A stretch of DNA of 64,000 nucleotides from Trichococcus collinsii (GCF_900107505.1 NZ_FNQH01000007.1:1-64000), one strand, 5' to 3'. Shown: positions 52,963 through 62,287, counted from the stretch's first letter. Made by a program: numbers and translations. Notes: generated by a model not told the origin, from the letters alone.

Positions 52963-53794
52963 ACCGAACCGCGCGTTCAAAGATAGCCGCACTGCCCCGA
53001 AAAAAGGCAGGCCGGAACCAAAACCAAAGCGACGCGATGACGCAGAAAAAGAAATACCCGAAAACGAAGACTTCGTGATGGGACGCCACCCGGTACTGGA
53101 ATTGCTGCGCTCCGACCGCGACGTCAACAAACTGTTCATCCAGGATGGACTGGGCGGAGAAAAATTGGGCGACATCATTCAGCTGGCGAAGGACCGCAAG
53201 ATCCAGATACAAGCGGTGCCGAAGTCCAAACTGGACACGTTGTCCGATAATGCCGTCCATCAAGGCGTCATCGCCGCTACGGCCGCTTTTCAGTATGCCG
53301 TGCTCGATGACCTGTTCGAAGCGGCTGCCGCCAAGAACGAAGATCCGTTCTTCATCATCCTCGATGGTGTCGAAGATCCGCATAACCTAGGTTCCGTGCT
53401 GCGTACCGCGGATGCCTGCGGTGCCCACGGAGTAATCATTCCGAAGCGCCGCGCAGTTGGCTTGACGGCGACAGTCGCCAAAGCATCGACAGGCGCCATC
53501 GAACATGTGCCGGTCGTGCGTGTCACGAATCTGCACCGCACCGTCGAAGAACTGAAAGAACGCGGTGTCTGGATCTATGCCACCGACATGTCCGGGCAGG
53601 ATTACCGTCAGTGGGACACAACCTTGCCGTTAGCCATGATCATCGGCAACGAAGGCAAAGGCATTTCCCGCCTGTTGAAGGAATCCGCTGATGGCCTGTT
53701 GACCATCCCGATGGTCGGCCATGTCCAAAGTCTGAACGCCGGTGTTGCAGCCGGACTGATGATGTACGAAGTTTTCCGCAAACGCCACGTTTGA
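52952..53794 (+). CDS. rlmB: 23S rRNA 2'-O-methyltransferase, SpoU family
   Basis: A 280-residue TrmH/RlmB protein. A basic low-complexity N terminus, substrate-binding domain from MGRHPVLELLRSDR, then the knotted SPOUT domain with motif 1 DPHNLGSVLRTADACGAHGVI, motif 2 IGNEGKGIS and motif 3 IPMVGHVQSLNAGVAAGLMMYE. ATG 52952 follows GAGGAAAATAATT. Between mrnC and rae1, as in Bacillus. Confidence 0.94.
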   Translation: MKNKPNRAFKDSRTAPKKGRPEPKPKRRDDAEKEIPENEDFVMGRHPVLELLRSDRDVNKLFIQDGLGGEKLGDIIQLAKDRKIQIQAVPKSKLDTLSDNAVHQGVIAATAAFQYAVLDDLFEAAAAKNEDPFFIILDGVEDPHNLGSVLRTADACGAHGVIIPKRRAVGLTATVAKASTGAIEHVPVVRVTNLHRTVEELKERGVWIYATDMSGQDYRQWDTTLPLAMIIGNEGKGISRLLKESADGLLTIPMVGHVQSLNAGVAAGLMMYEVFRKRHV

Positions 53795-53834
53795 TCCGCA
53801 GCGTCTGCGTACCAGAAGAAGCGAGGTGATGGCC

Positions 53835-54353
53835 ATGTTGAAGAAAGAAATCTTGATAGTGGATGGCTACAATATGATCGGCGCCTGGCCGGAACTGGTG
53901 AAGCTGAAGAACCAGGACCTCATCGAAGAGGCCAGGGATCAGCTGCTGCAGGCGCTATCCGATTATCAAAGCTATGAAGGGAATGAGGTCTGGTGCGTCT
54001 TCGACGCCCAATTCGTTCCCGGCATCACGAAAGAATACTCTAAATACCGCGTGAAGGTTATTTTTACCGCACAAGGGGAGGCTGCCGACACCTACATCGA
54101 AGGCGTCGTCAAAAAACTGCGCAATGTACTGACCGAAGTCTACGTCGCCACCAGCGACCTGGCCGAACAGCAGCTCGTCTTTTCGAAAGGCGCCCAGCGC
54201 ATCTCAGCCATGGAACTCTACAAGGACATCAAGCGCTCCAAAAAAGCCTTGGAGGGCGAAAGCCGACGCTTCCGCGACCAACGCCAGCGCGGCACTTGGT
54301 CGGATGACCAGCTGGAGACCCTGCGGGAGATCTATAAAGATATGCTGAAGTAA
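53835..54353 (+). CDS. rae1: Ribosome-dependent mRNA endonuclease Rae1 (YacP)
   Basis: A 172-residue NYN/PIN-like nuclease: EILIVDGYNMIGAWPEL holds the first metal aspartate, WCVFDAQFVPG and VYVATSDLAEQQ the others. In B. subtilis Rae1 cuts mRNA in the ribosomal A site. ATG 53835 lies 8 nt after GAGG. Last gene of the run, followed by a terminator. Confidence 0.92.
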   Translation: MLKKEILIVDGYNMIGAWPELVKLKNQDLIEEARDQLLQALSDYQSYEGNEVWCVFDAQFVPGITKEYSKYRVKVIFTAQGEAADTYIEGVVKKLRNVLTEVYVATSDLAEQQLVFSKGAQRISAMELYKDIKRSKKALEGESRRFRDQRQRGTWSDDQLETLREIYKDMLK

Positions 54354-54371
54354 AGACATCCTGATAGTGAA

Positions 54372-54420
54372 CACAAATAAGAGGTCGTCTCGTTTAATTG
54401 CGAGGCAGCCTCTTATTTGT
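54372..54420 (+). terminator. Terminator after rae1
   Basis: ACAAATAAGAGG..CGTCTCG pairs with CGAGGCAGCCTCTTATTTGT; the T-rich arm closes the stem. Confidence 0.8.
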
Positions 54421-54630
54421 GGAATTGAGTTTACAATAGCGGCTCCGAAATCCGGCCTCAACTCCGGCCACAACGTGGGAAATTCTATTTAGCATAATCG
54501 TATGTATGGGAAAGGAAAAATTAGAAGTACGCATGCAGAATTACAGGAACTGCCGATGACACCCTGTAACAGAAGCGGCATATGTTGGATATGTTCGCTT
54601 TGGGTAAGGTATACTGTATAGAGGATTTAA

Positions 54631-54900
54631 ATGATTTTTCGAAGATGCAGAAAGTGGGTAATGCTATTGAAAAAACAAACGAAAAAAATGATTGCCCCAA
54701 TAGTGATTACAGTTTTAGTTATTTCCTATTTTATATTCTACATGTGGCTGGGACTGGCTAGTTCAGGGGACATCCCTTTGCTGATGAAAATACTACTGAT
54801 CGTTGTCCCCAGCGGATTAATTGTGCTAATGGTGTACCTGTTAATCGAAAGAGTTAATGAAATCAAGGAGGATGATGACGATGATCTTAGTAAATACTGA
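54631..54900 (+). CDS. Small membrane protein next to YbjQ
   Basis: An 89-residue protein with two helices (IAPIVITVLVISYFIFYMWLGLA and ILLIVVPSGLIVLMVYLLIERV) and an acidic tail EIKEDDDDDLSKY. ATG 54631 has AGAGG 6 nt upstream; ATG 54661 or TTG 54667 are alternatives and would remove a basic leader. Overlaps the YbjQ gene by 20 nt, so coupled. No named family recognised. Confidence 0.7.
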   Translation: MIFRRCRKWVMLLKKQTKKMIAPIVITVLVISYFIFYMWLGLASSGDIPLLMKILLIVVPSGLIVLMVYLLIERVNEIKEDDDDDLSKY

Positions 54901-55192
54901 TTATATAAGCGGAAAAGAATTTGAAATGTTAGGACTAGTTAAGGGGAGTACGATTCAGTCCAAAAACTTAGGGCGCGATATTTCACAAGGACTTAAAACG
55001 CTAATTGGCGGAGAGCTCAAAGTCTATAACGAAATGATGAATGAGGCCAGGGCTATAGCAACAAAGCGGATGGTTGACGAAGCGACTGCATTAGAGGCGG
55101 ATGCAGTTGTAAACATTCGGTATGCTTCCTCTGCAATCATGCAAGGCGCAGCTGAAGTAATCGCATATGGGACCGCTGTTAAATTCAAATAA
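54881..55192 (+). CDS. YbjQ family (UPF0145/DUF74) protein
   Basis: A 103-residue protein with the YbjQ pattern MILVNTDYISGKEFEMLGLVKGSTIQS, GGELKVYNEMMNEARAIATKRMVDEA and ADAVVNIRYASSAIMQGAAEVIAYGTAV. The family forms pentamers and its role is unclear. ATG 54881 lies 9 nt after AAGGAGG; nearer ATGs are too close. Follows the coupled membrane protein. Confidence 0.88.
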   Translation: MILVNTDYISGKEFEMLGLVKGSTIQSKNLGRDISQGLKTLIGGELKVYNEMMNEARAIATKRMVDEATALEADAVVNIRYASSAIMQGAAEVIAYGTAVKFK

Positions 55193-55230
55193 AATGACAC
55201 TGGAACACAAATAACAACTTTCATAAGAGC

Positions 55231-55275
55231 AAAAAGAAGAGGTCGTCTCATTTTCGAGGCGGCCTCTTCTTTGCG
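55231..55275. terminator. Bidirectional terminator
   Basis: AAAGAAGAGG.CG.CTC pairs with GAGGCGGCCTCTTCTTT; similar to the stem at 54372-54420 and shared by the convergent AraC gene. Confidence 0.85.
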
Positions 55276-55325
55276 CTTATCGTAGGCTTTTTGAGCGGGA
55301 AATTCGCCATCCGCTCGAAAACAGG

Positions 55326-56540
55326 CTACTTGGCAATGTCCTTCCGATAGTCGCTAGGCGTTATGCCTCTCTCTTTTTTGAATACCTTCGTGAAGTAATT
55401 ATAGTCAGGGATACCTACATATGCGGCGATATCTTGAATACTCATAGAACTGGAGTCAAGTAATTTTATGGCTTCATTGATGCGTAATTGGTTAATGTAT
55501 CGAATCACAGTAGTTCCTACTTCTTTTTTGAACTGGCTGGAAATGTAGGGAGCTGATAAGTTGAATTTCTCTGAAATACTTTTCAGCGTCAATGGTAAAT
55601 TCAGATTGAATTCAATATAATCCAATATTTTCCTAACGGATAGAGAGTAAGTATTTCTGGATTTATTTTGAACAAGCAAGCAATATTCCCGGATCATTTG
55701 TTCATATAATTTATGTAATGCACTTTCTGAGGTGGTAAGTTCAATCATATGGACAAACTTGCTGGATATTTCATGTAAGTATACAGGATGTATTTCATTT
55801 CCTTCGACAGCCTTACGAAATAAGGTATTTGCTGAAGTCAAGTGGGATTTTTGATCTCTGAGTGTGTTTTTTAGGCGAGGTTCAATAGGCGAACTCATGA
55901 ATCGCTCTGCTTCCACTAATGCTTTTTCCCAATCCCCGTTACGGATATGGCTGAGAAGCTCTTTCTCTATCTTATAGCGATCGAATACAGCATCGAAATA
56001 AGCTTCAAAATTATCTTTAGGAGTATAAATATAATGATCTTTACTGGAAGGGGAAAAATCATGATAGTTGATAGAGAACGGAGTGATGTCCTCTTTATTA
56101 ATATAGGAGACGATATTTGAAATGATTGAAATAAGATGTAAGTTATTGTCTATCTGAGGAATCCCGAACAGGAATCCTTTTATATTTTGGATATCTGCTG
56201 CAGTCAGGTGATTGTTTTCAGTGATTTCATGCCAATAATCATCATTAATCGGATTGTTGAAATAAGGACCTATGGCAACGATGTCCTGTTTATCCGCAAA
56301 CGGAAAGAAAAAAATATAGCTAATTGAATAATTATCCGTTACAAAATAAAAAGTATTTTTTTCCATAGTCAACAGAAAGTCCTGCACTTGTCTGTACAAT
56401 GTTTCAGAATCTTCGAGACTTTCTCGGAGAGATTGGTCAAAAGCAGATATATTAGGGTATGGAGCTATGAAATAATGAAAATTTAAATGCAGGGTATCCG
56501 AGAGAAGCTTTGTAATAAAATCGATCGTTGATGAATTCAT
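55326..56540 (-). CDS. AraC-family regulator of GH3/CUT2 locus
   Basis: A 404-residue regulator: an unusually large N-terminal sensor of about 290 residues (no family recognised) and a C-terminal AraC domain: LPLTLKSISEKFNLSAPYISSQFKKEV (HTH 1) and MSIQDIAAYVGIPDYNYFTKVFKKERGITPSDYRK (HTH 2). ATG 56540 follows AAGGAGAAATAAA; a longer reading has no site. Divergent from the GH3 operon, with a direct-repeat operator in between, so very likely its activator. Confidence 0.9.
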   Translation of the reverse strand: MNSSTIDFITKLLSDTLHLNFHYFIAPYPNISAFDQSLRESLEDSETLYRQVQDFLLTMEKNTFYFVTDNYSISYIFFFPFADKQDIVAIGPYFNNPINDDYWHEITENNHLTAADIQNIKGFLFGIPQIDNNLHLISIISNIVSYINKEDITPFSINYHDFSPSSKDHYIYTPKDNFEAYFDAVFDRYKIEKELLSHIRNGDWEKALVEAERFMSSPIEPRLKNTLRDQKSHLTSANTLFRKAVEGNEIHPVYLHEISSKFVHMIELTTSESALHKLYEQMIREYCLLVQNKSRNTYSLSVRKILDYIEFNLNLPLTLKSISEKFNLSAPYISSQFKKEVGTTVIRYINQLRINEAIKLLDSSSMSIQDIAAYVGIPDYNYFTKVFKKERGITPSDYRKDIAK

Positions 56541-56628
56541 TTTATTTCTCCTTAAAATCAAACTGTAACAGTAGTTTACTCCAGAATAGGGGATAAATAA
56601 ACAAAAAAAGAAAATCACCTTAAAAACG

Positions 56629-56657
56629 TTCTAATTGAAACCGTTTTATTCTAATTG
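56629..56657. promoter_or_regulatory. Direct-repeat operator of AraC regulator
   Basis: TTCTAATTG occurs at 56629-56637 and 56649-56657, exactly 20 bp apart (two helical turns), the second reaching into the -35 of the GH3 promoter. This is the arrangement of AraC-family activator sites. Confidence 0.8.
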
Positions 56658-56680
56658 TATAGAAAATAACATGCTATAGT
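56652..56680 (+). promoter_or_regulatory. Promoter of GH3/CUT2 operon
   Basis: Weak -35 TAATTG (56652-56657), 17-nt spacer, extended TGCTATAGT (-10 at 56675-56680). Weak -35 overlapping an activator repeat suits an activator-dependent promoter. Confidence 0.7.
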
Positions 56681-56714
56681 ATGGGAAATAAATGAATAAT
56701 AGGTGATTAGATAA

Positions 56715-58454
56715 ATGATAACCAATCTTAAGGGAATGCCGTATAGGTTAGCGGATAAAGACATTGAGTGGGTAGAAGACACAATAAACAAGATGTCGAT
56801 TGAAGAGAAAATTGGACAACTTTTTATTGTTCTAGGTAAAAGCAGTAATGAAGAATACATCAGAAACTTGGTGGAGAAATACCATATAGGGGGAGCTCGC
56901 TATACTGAAAGGGATCCTCTTAAAATCTTACATCAAAATCGAGCGTTCCAGAAGTACAGTAAAACGCCTATGTTTATTGCAGCGAATTGCGAGGATGGCG
57001 GCAGCAGTCTCTGTCAAAACGGCACGCAAGTGGCAACACAAGCGCAATGTGGAGCGACTGCTACTCTGGAAGCTTCGTATCAAATGGGAAATATCGGTGG
57101 CATAGAGGCCACAGCCTTGGGTTGCAATTGGACCTTTTCGCCAATCGTGGATATCCTCTTTAATTGGCGCAACACGATCGTGAATACCAGATCTTTTGGG
57201 AATGAAGCGGACCAAGTTTTGGAATTGGCCAAAGCAAATATCAAAGGCTTAAAAAACAGCAATATACTGGCAAGCGCGAAACATTTCCCGGGAGATGGCG
57301 TTGAAGAAAGAGATCAACACCTGGTAATGGGGATCAATGATCTGACATGTGAAGAATGGGATGCCAGTTTTGGCAAGGTGTATCAGTCACTTATAGAAGA
57401 TGGACTTGAAACAATTATGATAGGCCACATTGCACTTCCTGCATACAGCAGAAAGTTACGTCCAGGCATCCTGGATGAAGAGATTATGCCAGCTACATTA
57501 GCGCCTGAAATCACAACTGATTTATTGAGAAAACAATTAGGTTTCCAAGGGCTTGTAGTAACCGACGCTTCTCATATGGGCGGCTTGTTGAGTGCTAAAC
57601 CAAGAAATGAACAGCTTCCATATGCGATTGCAGCGGGATGCGACATGTTTTTGTTCATGCACGATGAAGAAGAGGATTTCCAATACATGCTGGATGGATA
57701 TGAAAAAGGCATCATTTCTGAAGAGAGATTACAGGAAGCCCTTGAACATATCCTAGGGATGAAGGCAAAGCTAGGATTGCACAAAATGAAAGCGGAGTCT
57801 CTGGAAGAGGCGACGACGAAATTGACGCAAATCGGCAGTGCAGAGCACTTAGCGGTGGCAAAAGAAATTGCGGATGAAAGCATTACGCTTGTCAAGGATA
57901 CACAAGGCTTGCTGCCGATCGATGTACGTGAGAAAAAAAGAGCCATGCTGTATTTTCTTGAAAGTGCCCCCGTTTCTTATGCTGACGGGACAGACAAAGC
58001 CAAGAAAATCGTGATTGAAGAACTGGAAAAAGCTGGATTTCAGGTTGACGTAAATGATTCGTTTTATGATCTTGAGCAAAGAGAACGCTCACCATTCAAT
58101 AAATTTAAAATTATGACTATGCCCACAGTCGAATCTTTCAAAAAGCAATACGATGTCGTCTTTGTGTTTGTCCATATGAAAGGCTATGCCCAAGAAAATA
58201 ATGTACGGGTGAAATATTCAGCGCCACATTCTAATGAATTACCTTGGTGGATCAACGAAGTTCCTACGGTTTGTGTTTCCTTAAGCTATACAAATCATCT
58301 ATATGATTTACCCATGATGAAAACATTCATAAATGCTTATGGACCAACCAGAGCATGCATTCGAGCCACAGTCGAGAAGATAACGGGTCAGTCGGAATTT
58401 AAGGGCAAATTTAATGAAACCGTGTGGTGCAACAGCTGGGACACCAGATATTGA
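56715..58454 (+). CDS. GH3 glycosidase, NagZ-like
   Basis: A 579-residue GH3 enzyme without signal peptide. It has the family barrel start NKMSIEEKIGQLFIV, the motif KHFPGDGVEERDQH (K189, H190, D200-x-H202) and nucleophile D284 in GLVVTDASHMGG. The D-x-H dyad is the NagZ-type acid/base pair that marks beta-N-acetylglucosaminidases, not the usual beta-glucosidases. The C-terminal 200 residues (MLYFLESAPVSYADG and PWWINEVPTVCVSLSYTNH) form a second domain as in two-domain Gram-positive NagZ. ATG 56715 follows AGGTGATTAG. First gene of the operon. Specificity is inferred. Confidence 0.88.
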   Translation: MITNLKGMPYRLADKDIEWVEDTINKMSIEEKIGQLFIVLGKSSNEEYIRNLVEKYHIGGARYTERDPLKILHQNRAFQKYSKTPMFIAANCEDGGSSLCQNGTQVATQAQCGATATLEASYQMGNIGGIEATALGCNWTFSPIVDILFNWRNTIVNTRSFGNEADQVLELAKANIKGLKNSNILASAKHFPGDGVEERDQHLVMGINDLTCEEWDASFGKVYQSLIEDGLETIMIGHIALPAYSRKLRPGILDEEIMPATLAPEITTDLLRKQLGFQGLVVTDASHMGGLLSAKPRNEQLPYAIAAGCDMFLFMHDEEEDFQYMLDGYEKGIISEERLQEALEHILGMKAKLGLHKMKAESLEEATTKLTQIGSAEHLAVAKEIADESITLVKDTQGLLPIDVREKKRAMLYFLESAPVSYADGTDKAKKIVIEELEKAGFQVDVNDSFYDLEQRERSPFNKFKIMTMPTVESFKKQYDVVFVFVHMKGYAQENNVRVKYSAPHSNELPWWINEVPTVCVSLSYTNHLYDLPMMKTFINAYGPTRACIRATVEKITGQSEFKGKFNETVWCNSWDTRY

Positions 58455-58475
58455 TACAGAAAGGACGTTGCAGAA

Positions 58476-59978
58476 ATGTCTAAACAAGGAAAAACATTGC
58501 TTGAAGTAAAAAATATGTTTAAAAGCTTTGGGCCTACGATTGCCTTAAAAGATGTAAATCTGACTATAAAAAGAGGCCAAATCCATGGTCTGGTCGGCGA
58601 AAACGGAAGCGGTAAGAGTACCGTGACCAGTATTGCATCCGGATTGCAGGATTGCGATAGCGGGGAAATGATTTACCTGGGGAAAGCATGGCATCCGGAA
58701 AGCATGATCCATGCACGGGAGCAAGGCATGAGCATGATCCTTCAGGAAGCAAATACGATCAGTGATGTAACCGTAGCAGAGAATCTCTTTGCTGGAAAAG
58801 AAGCGGAATTCACTAAAATGGGTATGGTATCCAAAAAGAAAATGGTTCAAGCAGCCGATGAACTCCTGCAAAAATTTGGGGTCGAACACATCAAGGGCGG
58901 TGACAACATAAACAGATACAGTTTTGAAGACCGAAAACTGATTGAAATCTGCCGTGCAGTAACGGATGAAACACAGCTGTTAGTTGTTGATGAAACAACT
59001 ACAGCCTTAAGCCATATCGGGAGAGCATTGATCTACAAGCTCATCAACAAAATGGCGGCTGAAGGAAAAGCGGTCATATTCATCAGTCACGACATGGATG
59101 AAATCATTGAAGTTTGCAATATCTTGACAGTATTAAGGGATGGAAACATAATAGGGACGCTGAAAAAAGAAGAAATGGATCCCAAAAAGATCCGTTACAT
59201 GATGGTAGGACGTGAGATTGGAGAAGCTTACTACAGAGAAGATTACGATCCATCCCACTCCGGTGAAGTTGTATTGGAATTTAAGAATGCATCCTTTAAT
59301 GAAATAAAAAACTTTAATCTGAAATTGCATAAGGGGCAAATCTTAGGCCTGGGCGGATTATCAGGTAGCGGCATGCGGGATGTAGGGAGAGCGGCTTTTG
59401 GATTGGAACGACTGAAAGAAGGCTCAATCGAATGTAAAGGAAACCCCATCGAGGGCATTATGTCCGCGATCGACAACAACATGGGCTACATCTCAAAAAA
59501 TCGCGATCGGGAAGCACTGATTGGAGAAGGCTCAATTCGAGACAACATCATTATGCCAAGCATTCGAGGGCTGTCCGGAAAGATGATGTATTTATCAAAA
59601 AAAGCATCCACAAAAGTGGCCCAGCACCAAATTGATGCTTTCAGCATAAAATGCAACAACGAGAACCAATACGTGTCAACGTTATCTGGCGGCAACAAGC
59701 AAAAGGTTTCCTTCGCAAAATGGATGGCAAAAGACAGCGACATCTTCATCATGGATTGCCCGACTCGCGGAGTAGATATTGGCGTTAAACAATTTATGTA
59801 TCAATTGATCAGCCAAATGAAAGCGGATAACAAGGCGATATTGATGATCAGTGAAGAATTGCCGGAACTGATCGGAATGTGCGATCAGATAATTATTATG
59901 AAAGACAATGAAGTCAGCGCCAACATTACACGGGACAAGGATCTGAAACAGACAGACATCATTGAATACATCATTTAA
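58476..59978 (+). CDS. CUT2 sugar ABC ATPase, RbsA-like, one site degenerate
   Basis: A 500-residue tandem ATPase of the ribose/galactoside CUT2 class. NBD1: Walker A VGENGSGKST (41-49) and Walker B LLVVDETTTALS (D172,E173) intact, H205 present, but the signature is YSFEDRK (148-153). NBD2: Walker A degenerate GLSGSGMRD (294-302), normal LSGGNKQK signature (403-410), and Walker B IFIMDCPTRGVDIG with C428 in place of the glutamate. So site 1 (NBD1 walkers plus NBD2 signature) is complete and site 2 is not. RbsA-type NBD2 Walker A is normally degenerate, but the cysteine is unusual. Follows GH3 by 21 nt. Confidence 0.93.
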   Translation: MSKQGKTLLEVKNMFKSFGPTIALKDVNLTIKRGQIHGLVGENGSGKSTVTSIASGLQDCDSGEMIYLGKAWHPESMIHAREQGMSMILQEANTISDVTVAENLFAGKEAEFTKMGMVSKKKMVQAADELLQKFGVEHIKGGDNINRYSFEDRKLIEICRAVTDETQLLVVDETTTALSHIGRALIYKLINKMAAEGKAVIFISHDMDEIIEVCNILTVLRDGNIIGTLKKEEMDPKKIRYMMVGREIGEAYYREDYDPSHSGEVVLEFKNASFNEIKNFNLKLHKGQILGLGGLSGSGMRDVGRAAFGLERLKEGSIECKGNPIEGIMSAIDNNMGYISKNRDREALIGEGSIRDNIIMPSIRGLSGKMMYLSKKASTKVAQHQIDAFSIKCNNENQYVSTLSGGNKQKVSFAKWMAKDSDIFIMDCPTRGVDIGVKQFMYQLISQMKADNKAILMISEELPELIGMCDQIIIMKDNEVSANITRDKDLKQTDIIEYII

Positions 59979-60012
59979 TGGCGTCTTTTGGGAATTACGA
60001 AAGGAGATAATT

Positions 60013-61017
60013 ATGGAAAAACCAGCAAATAAATCGAGTGGAGAAAATCATATCGAATCGGCGGATTTTCTTGGTCTGATGAAAAAAATCAAAAAATGGG
60101 ATTGGCTAAGTATTGTTCCTTACTTAGGCTTAGTATTGATCCTAATCGTTTTTAGCTTTACTTCCAATGGGAACCTATTTGGAGCTTATAACGTCAGCAT
60201 TGTGGTGCAACAAACGGTCGCTTTGGCTATTGTTTGTTTGGGAGGGGTATTTGTATACTCAATGGGAAATTTAGACATCTCGATTGGAGCCACAATCGGT
60301 CTCTGCACACTGATTCAAGCGATTGTTTTAAATGCCACAGGAAATCTTTTCCTAGCGTTTATGGCCGCCTTACTCTTAGCGCTGTCTTTTGGATTAATAA
60401 ATGGGGCGGTGAGTTCTTGGTTAGGTCTCCCTTCTGTCATCACTAGTTTGTTCCTGATGTTTATCGGAACAGGCGTTCAAACGATTATAACTCTACAAAC
60501 CAATACAATCAGAACCAGCTTTGATTTTTCATTCTGGAAAAACATGTATGTTCAAATCGGAGCATTGGCAATCATGTTCTCTGTCGTGTATTACTTATTT
60601 AATTACACGCGTCTAGGAAAATATACGAGTAGTATTGGTGCAAACTTGGAATTTGCCAAGCAAAGTGGTGTGAATGTATTCAGAAACAAAATATACGCAT
60701 ATCTCATCATGGGATCTTGCGTAGCGATAGCTAGCCTGTTCATTTTAGCACGGTCGGGAAGCTCTTCCCGTGTCACGGGTGCAGGATATCATATGGATGT
60801 TATGGTTGCATTGATCCTCGGCGGAATGCCTTTGTCAGGAGGAATGAAGAGTAAAGTTAGTGCTGCTCTGATCGGTTCATTTTCCTATATTCTTTTGACA
60901 AATGGGCTTACTCTATCAGGTGTTGCTGCAAGTAATGTTCCGCTGGTAAAGGCATTGATTTTTGCTGTCATCGTGATCATAACCAGCCGCAAGAAAGGAG
61001 TCGTGTTACCTAGATAA
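60013..61017 (+). CDS. CUT2 sugar ABC permease 1, RbsC-like
   Basis: A 334-residue permease with about ten helices: LSIVPYLGLVLILIVFSF, VVQQTVALAIVCLGGVFVYSMGNLDISIGATIG with the family glycine-rich helix, and ALILGGMPLSGGMKSKVSAALIG late on. ATG 60013 follows AAAGGAGATAATT; longer reading from 59962 overlaps the ATPase. Likely pairs with the second permease at 62288. Confidence 0.9.
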   Translation: MEKPANKSSGENHIESADFLGLMKKIKKWDWLSIVPYLGLVLILIVFSFTSNGNLFGAYNVSIVVQQTVALAIVCLGGVFVYSMGNLDISIGATIGLCTLIQAIVLNATGNLFLAFMAALLLALSFGLINGAVSSWLGLPSVITSLFLMFIGTGVQTIITLQTNTIRTSFDFSFWKNMYVQIGALAIMFSVVYYLFNYTRLGKYTSSIGANLEFAKQSGVNVFRNKIYAYLIMGSCVAIASLFILARSGSSSRVTGAGYHMDVMVALILGGMPLSGGMKSKVSAALIGSFSYILLTNGLTLSGVAASNVPLVKALIFAVIVIITSRKKGVVLPR

Positions 61018-61075
61018 GCTGCCTCTATTCAATTTTTGGAATGTTTCATAAAAAATATATCAGGAGATGATCAGG

Positions 61076-62242
61076 ATGAAAAAAATGATAAAACTACTTA
61101 TAAGTGCAACAGTGTTATTAGGCTTGGCAGCATGTGGTGGAGCAGGTGAACAACAAGGGTCTGACTCGACTGCGGCAGGCAACAGTACAGCTGAGGAAGC
61201 GTCATTTGATTATGCGGATGTAAAGATTGGCGTACTCGGTCATATGCAGAGCGGAGAGACGCTTGATGCATTGACCGTGTATATGGACGCTCTGTCAGAG
61301 GAAGTAGGTTTCTCATATGAGTATGTCGTAGGAAGCAGCTACGATGAGCAGACTAACATAACAGCCGTGCAGAATTTGATTGCATCTGGAGTGGACGGGA
61401 TTGTTTTGGCGATAGACAGCGGAACACCGGCAATTTTGCAGGAGTGTGAGGCTGCAGGTGTATTTCTATCTGCATTCATCACAGACATGGATAGCAGTTT
61501 TGATGAGTTAAAGTCAAGTGACTATTATTTGGGAAATGTGAATGATGGTCTGTACGATACTTCCTCAATTGGAGAAAAAGCTGCCGAGTTAGTAATCAAA
61601 GATGGTAATACGAACGTAGGCATCGTAACATTCCCATTACTATACTTCCCACAAAAAAATGCGGCAATCCAAGCGTTTACGAAAACAATTGCAAGCCATA
61701 ATGACACTGCGACCGAACCTATTGAAATCTATGAGACTCAGGAGTTAAGTTTTAGTACATTGGAAGATACATATTTTAATAATTATCCTGAACTAGACTC
61801 TATTTTCAGTTTAGCGAGTGGTTTTGTGCATCCTACGATGGTAAGCGCGGATAAGACAGATGTTGATTTGTATACCACGGGATTTAAAAAGGATGATTTA
61901 GACGCATTTGAAAATGGAGAAATGAGAATGATGACGTTATCGAATGTCGAAGCTGTAGCTCTTCCTGTTGCTATGATCCTTAATGCTGTGGCAGAGAAAA
62001 CATTTGCTGATCAACCTGAAGAAGCAGAGCGTATCGATACTTCATTGGTTTTTGTAACCAACGATGAAGAGTTAACAGCTCTGGAGGAAAAATGTTTCTA
62101 CTTCACCGCAGATATAGACCAAGCTTTCATTTCCCCAGAAGATTTCACGCAATATCTTACTACAAATAATCCGGATGCAAGTTATGAGGAGTTCAAAGAA
62201 GTACTTATGAATATGTCCATGGAAGACTTGATGGCCAAATGA
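61076..62242 (+). CDS. Sugar-binding lipoprotein, periplasmic-binding type I
   Basis: A 388-residue lipoprotein (MKKMIKLLISATVLLGLAAC, C20) with a Peripla_BP_4-type core: DVKIGVLGHMQSGE, ASGVDGIVLAIDSGTPAILQECEAAGVFLSAF and the GNTNVGIVTFPLL strand. It binds the substrate for the CUT2 importer. ATG 61076 lies 9 nt after CAGGAG; ATG 61067 is too close. Sits between the two permease genes, an unusual order. Confidence 0.88.
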   Translation: MKKMIKLLISATVLLGLAACGGAGEQQGSDSTAAGNSTAEEASFDYADVKIGVLGHMQSGETLDALTVYMDALSEEVGFSYEYVVGSSYDEQTNITAVQNLIASGVDGIVLAIDSGTPAILQECEAAGVFLSAFITDMDSSFDELKSSDYYLGNVNDGLYDTSSIGEKAAELVIKDGNTNVGIVTFPLLYFPQKNAAIQAFTKTIASHNDTATEPIEIYETQELSFSTLEDTYFNNYPELDSIFSLASGFVHPTMVSADKTDVDLYTTGFKKDDLDAFENGEMRMMTLSNVEAVALPVAMILNAVAEKTFADQPEEAERIDTSLVFVTNDEELTALEEKCFYFTADIDQAFISPEDFTQYLTTNNPDASYEEFKEVLMNMSMEDLMAK

Positions 62243-62287
62243 GAATAGTAAGACTATTAGTCACAAGGAAATGCTGGGGTGAAATTT

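Noticed and set aside
52703-53383. 226-residue open frame on the minus strand
   Set aside because: Antisense to mrnC and rlmB, whose motifs are unambiguous.
56636-56650. cre between the AraC repeats
   Set aside because: Three mismatches to consensus; better explained as spacer of the direct-repeat operator.
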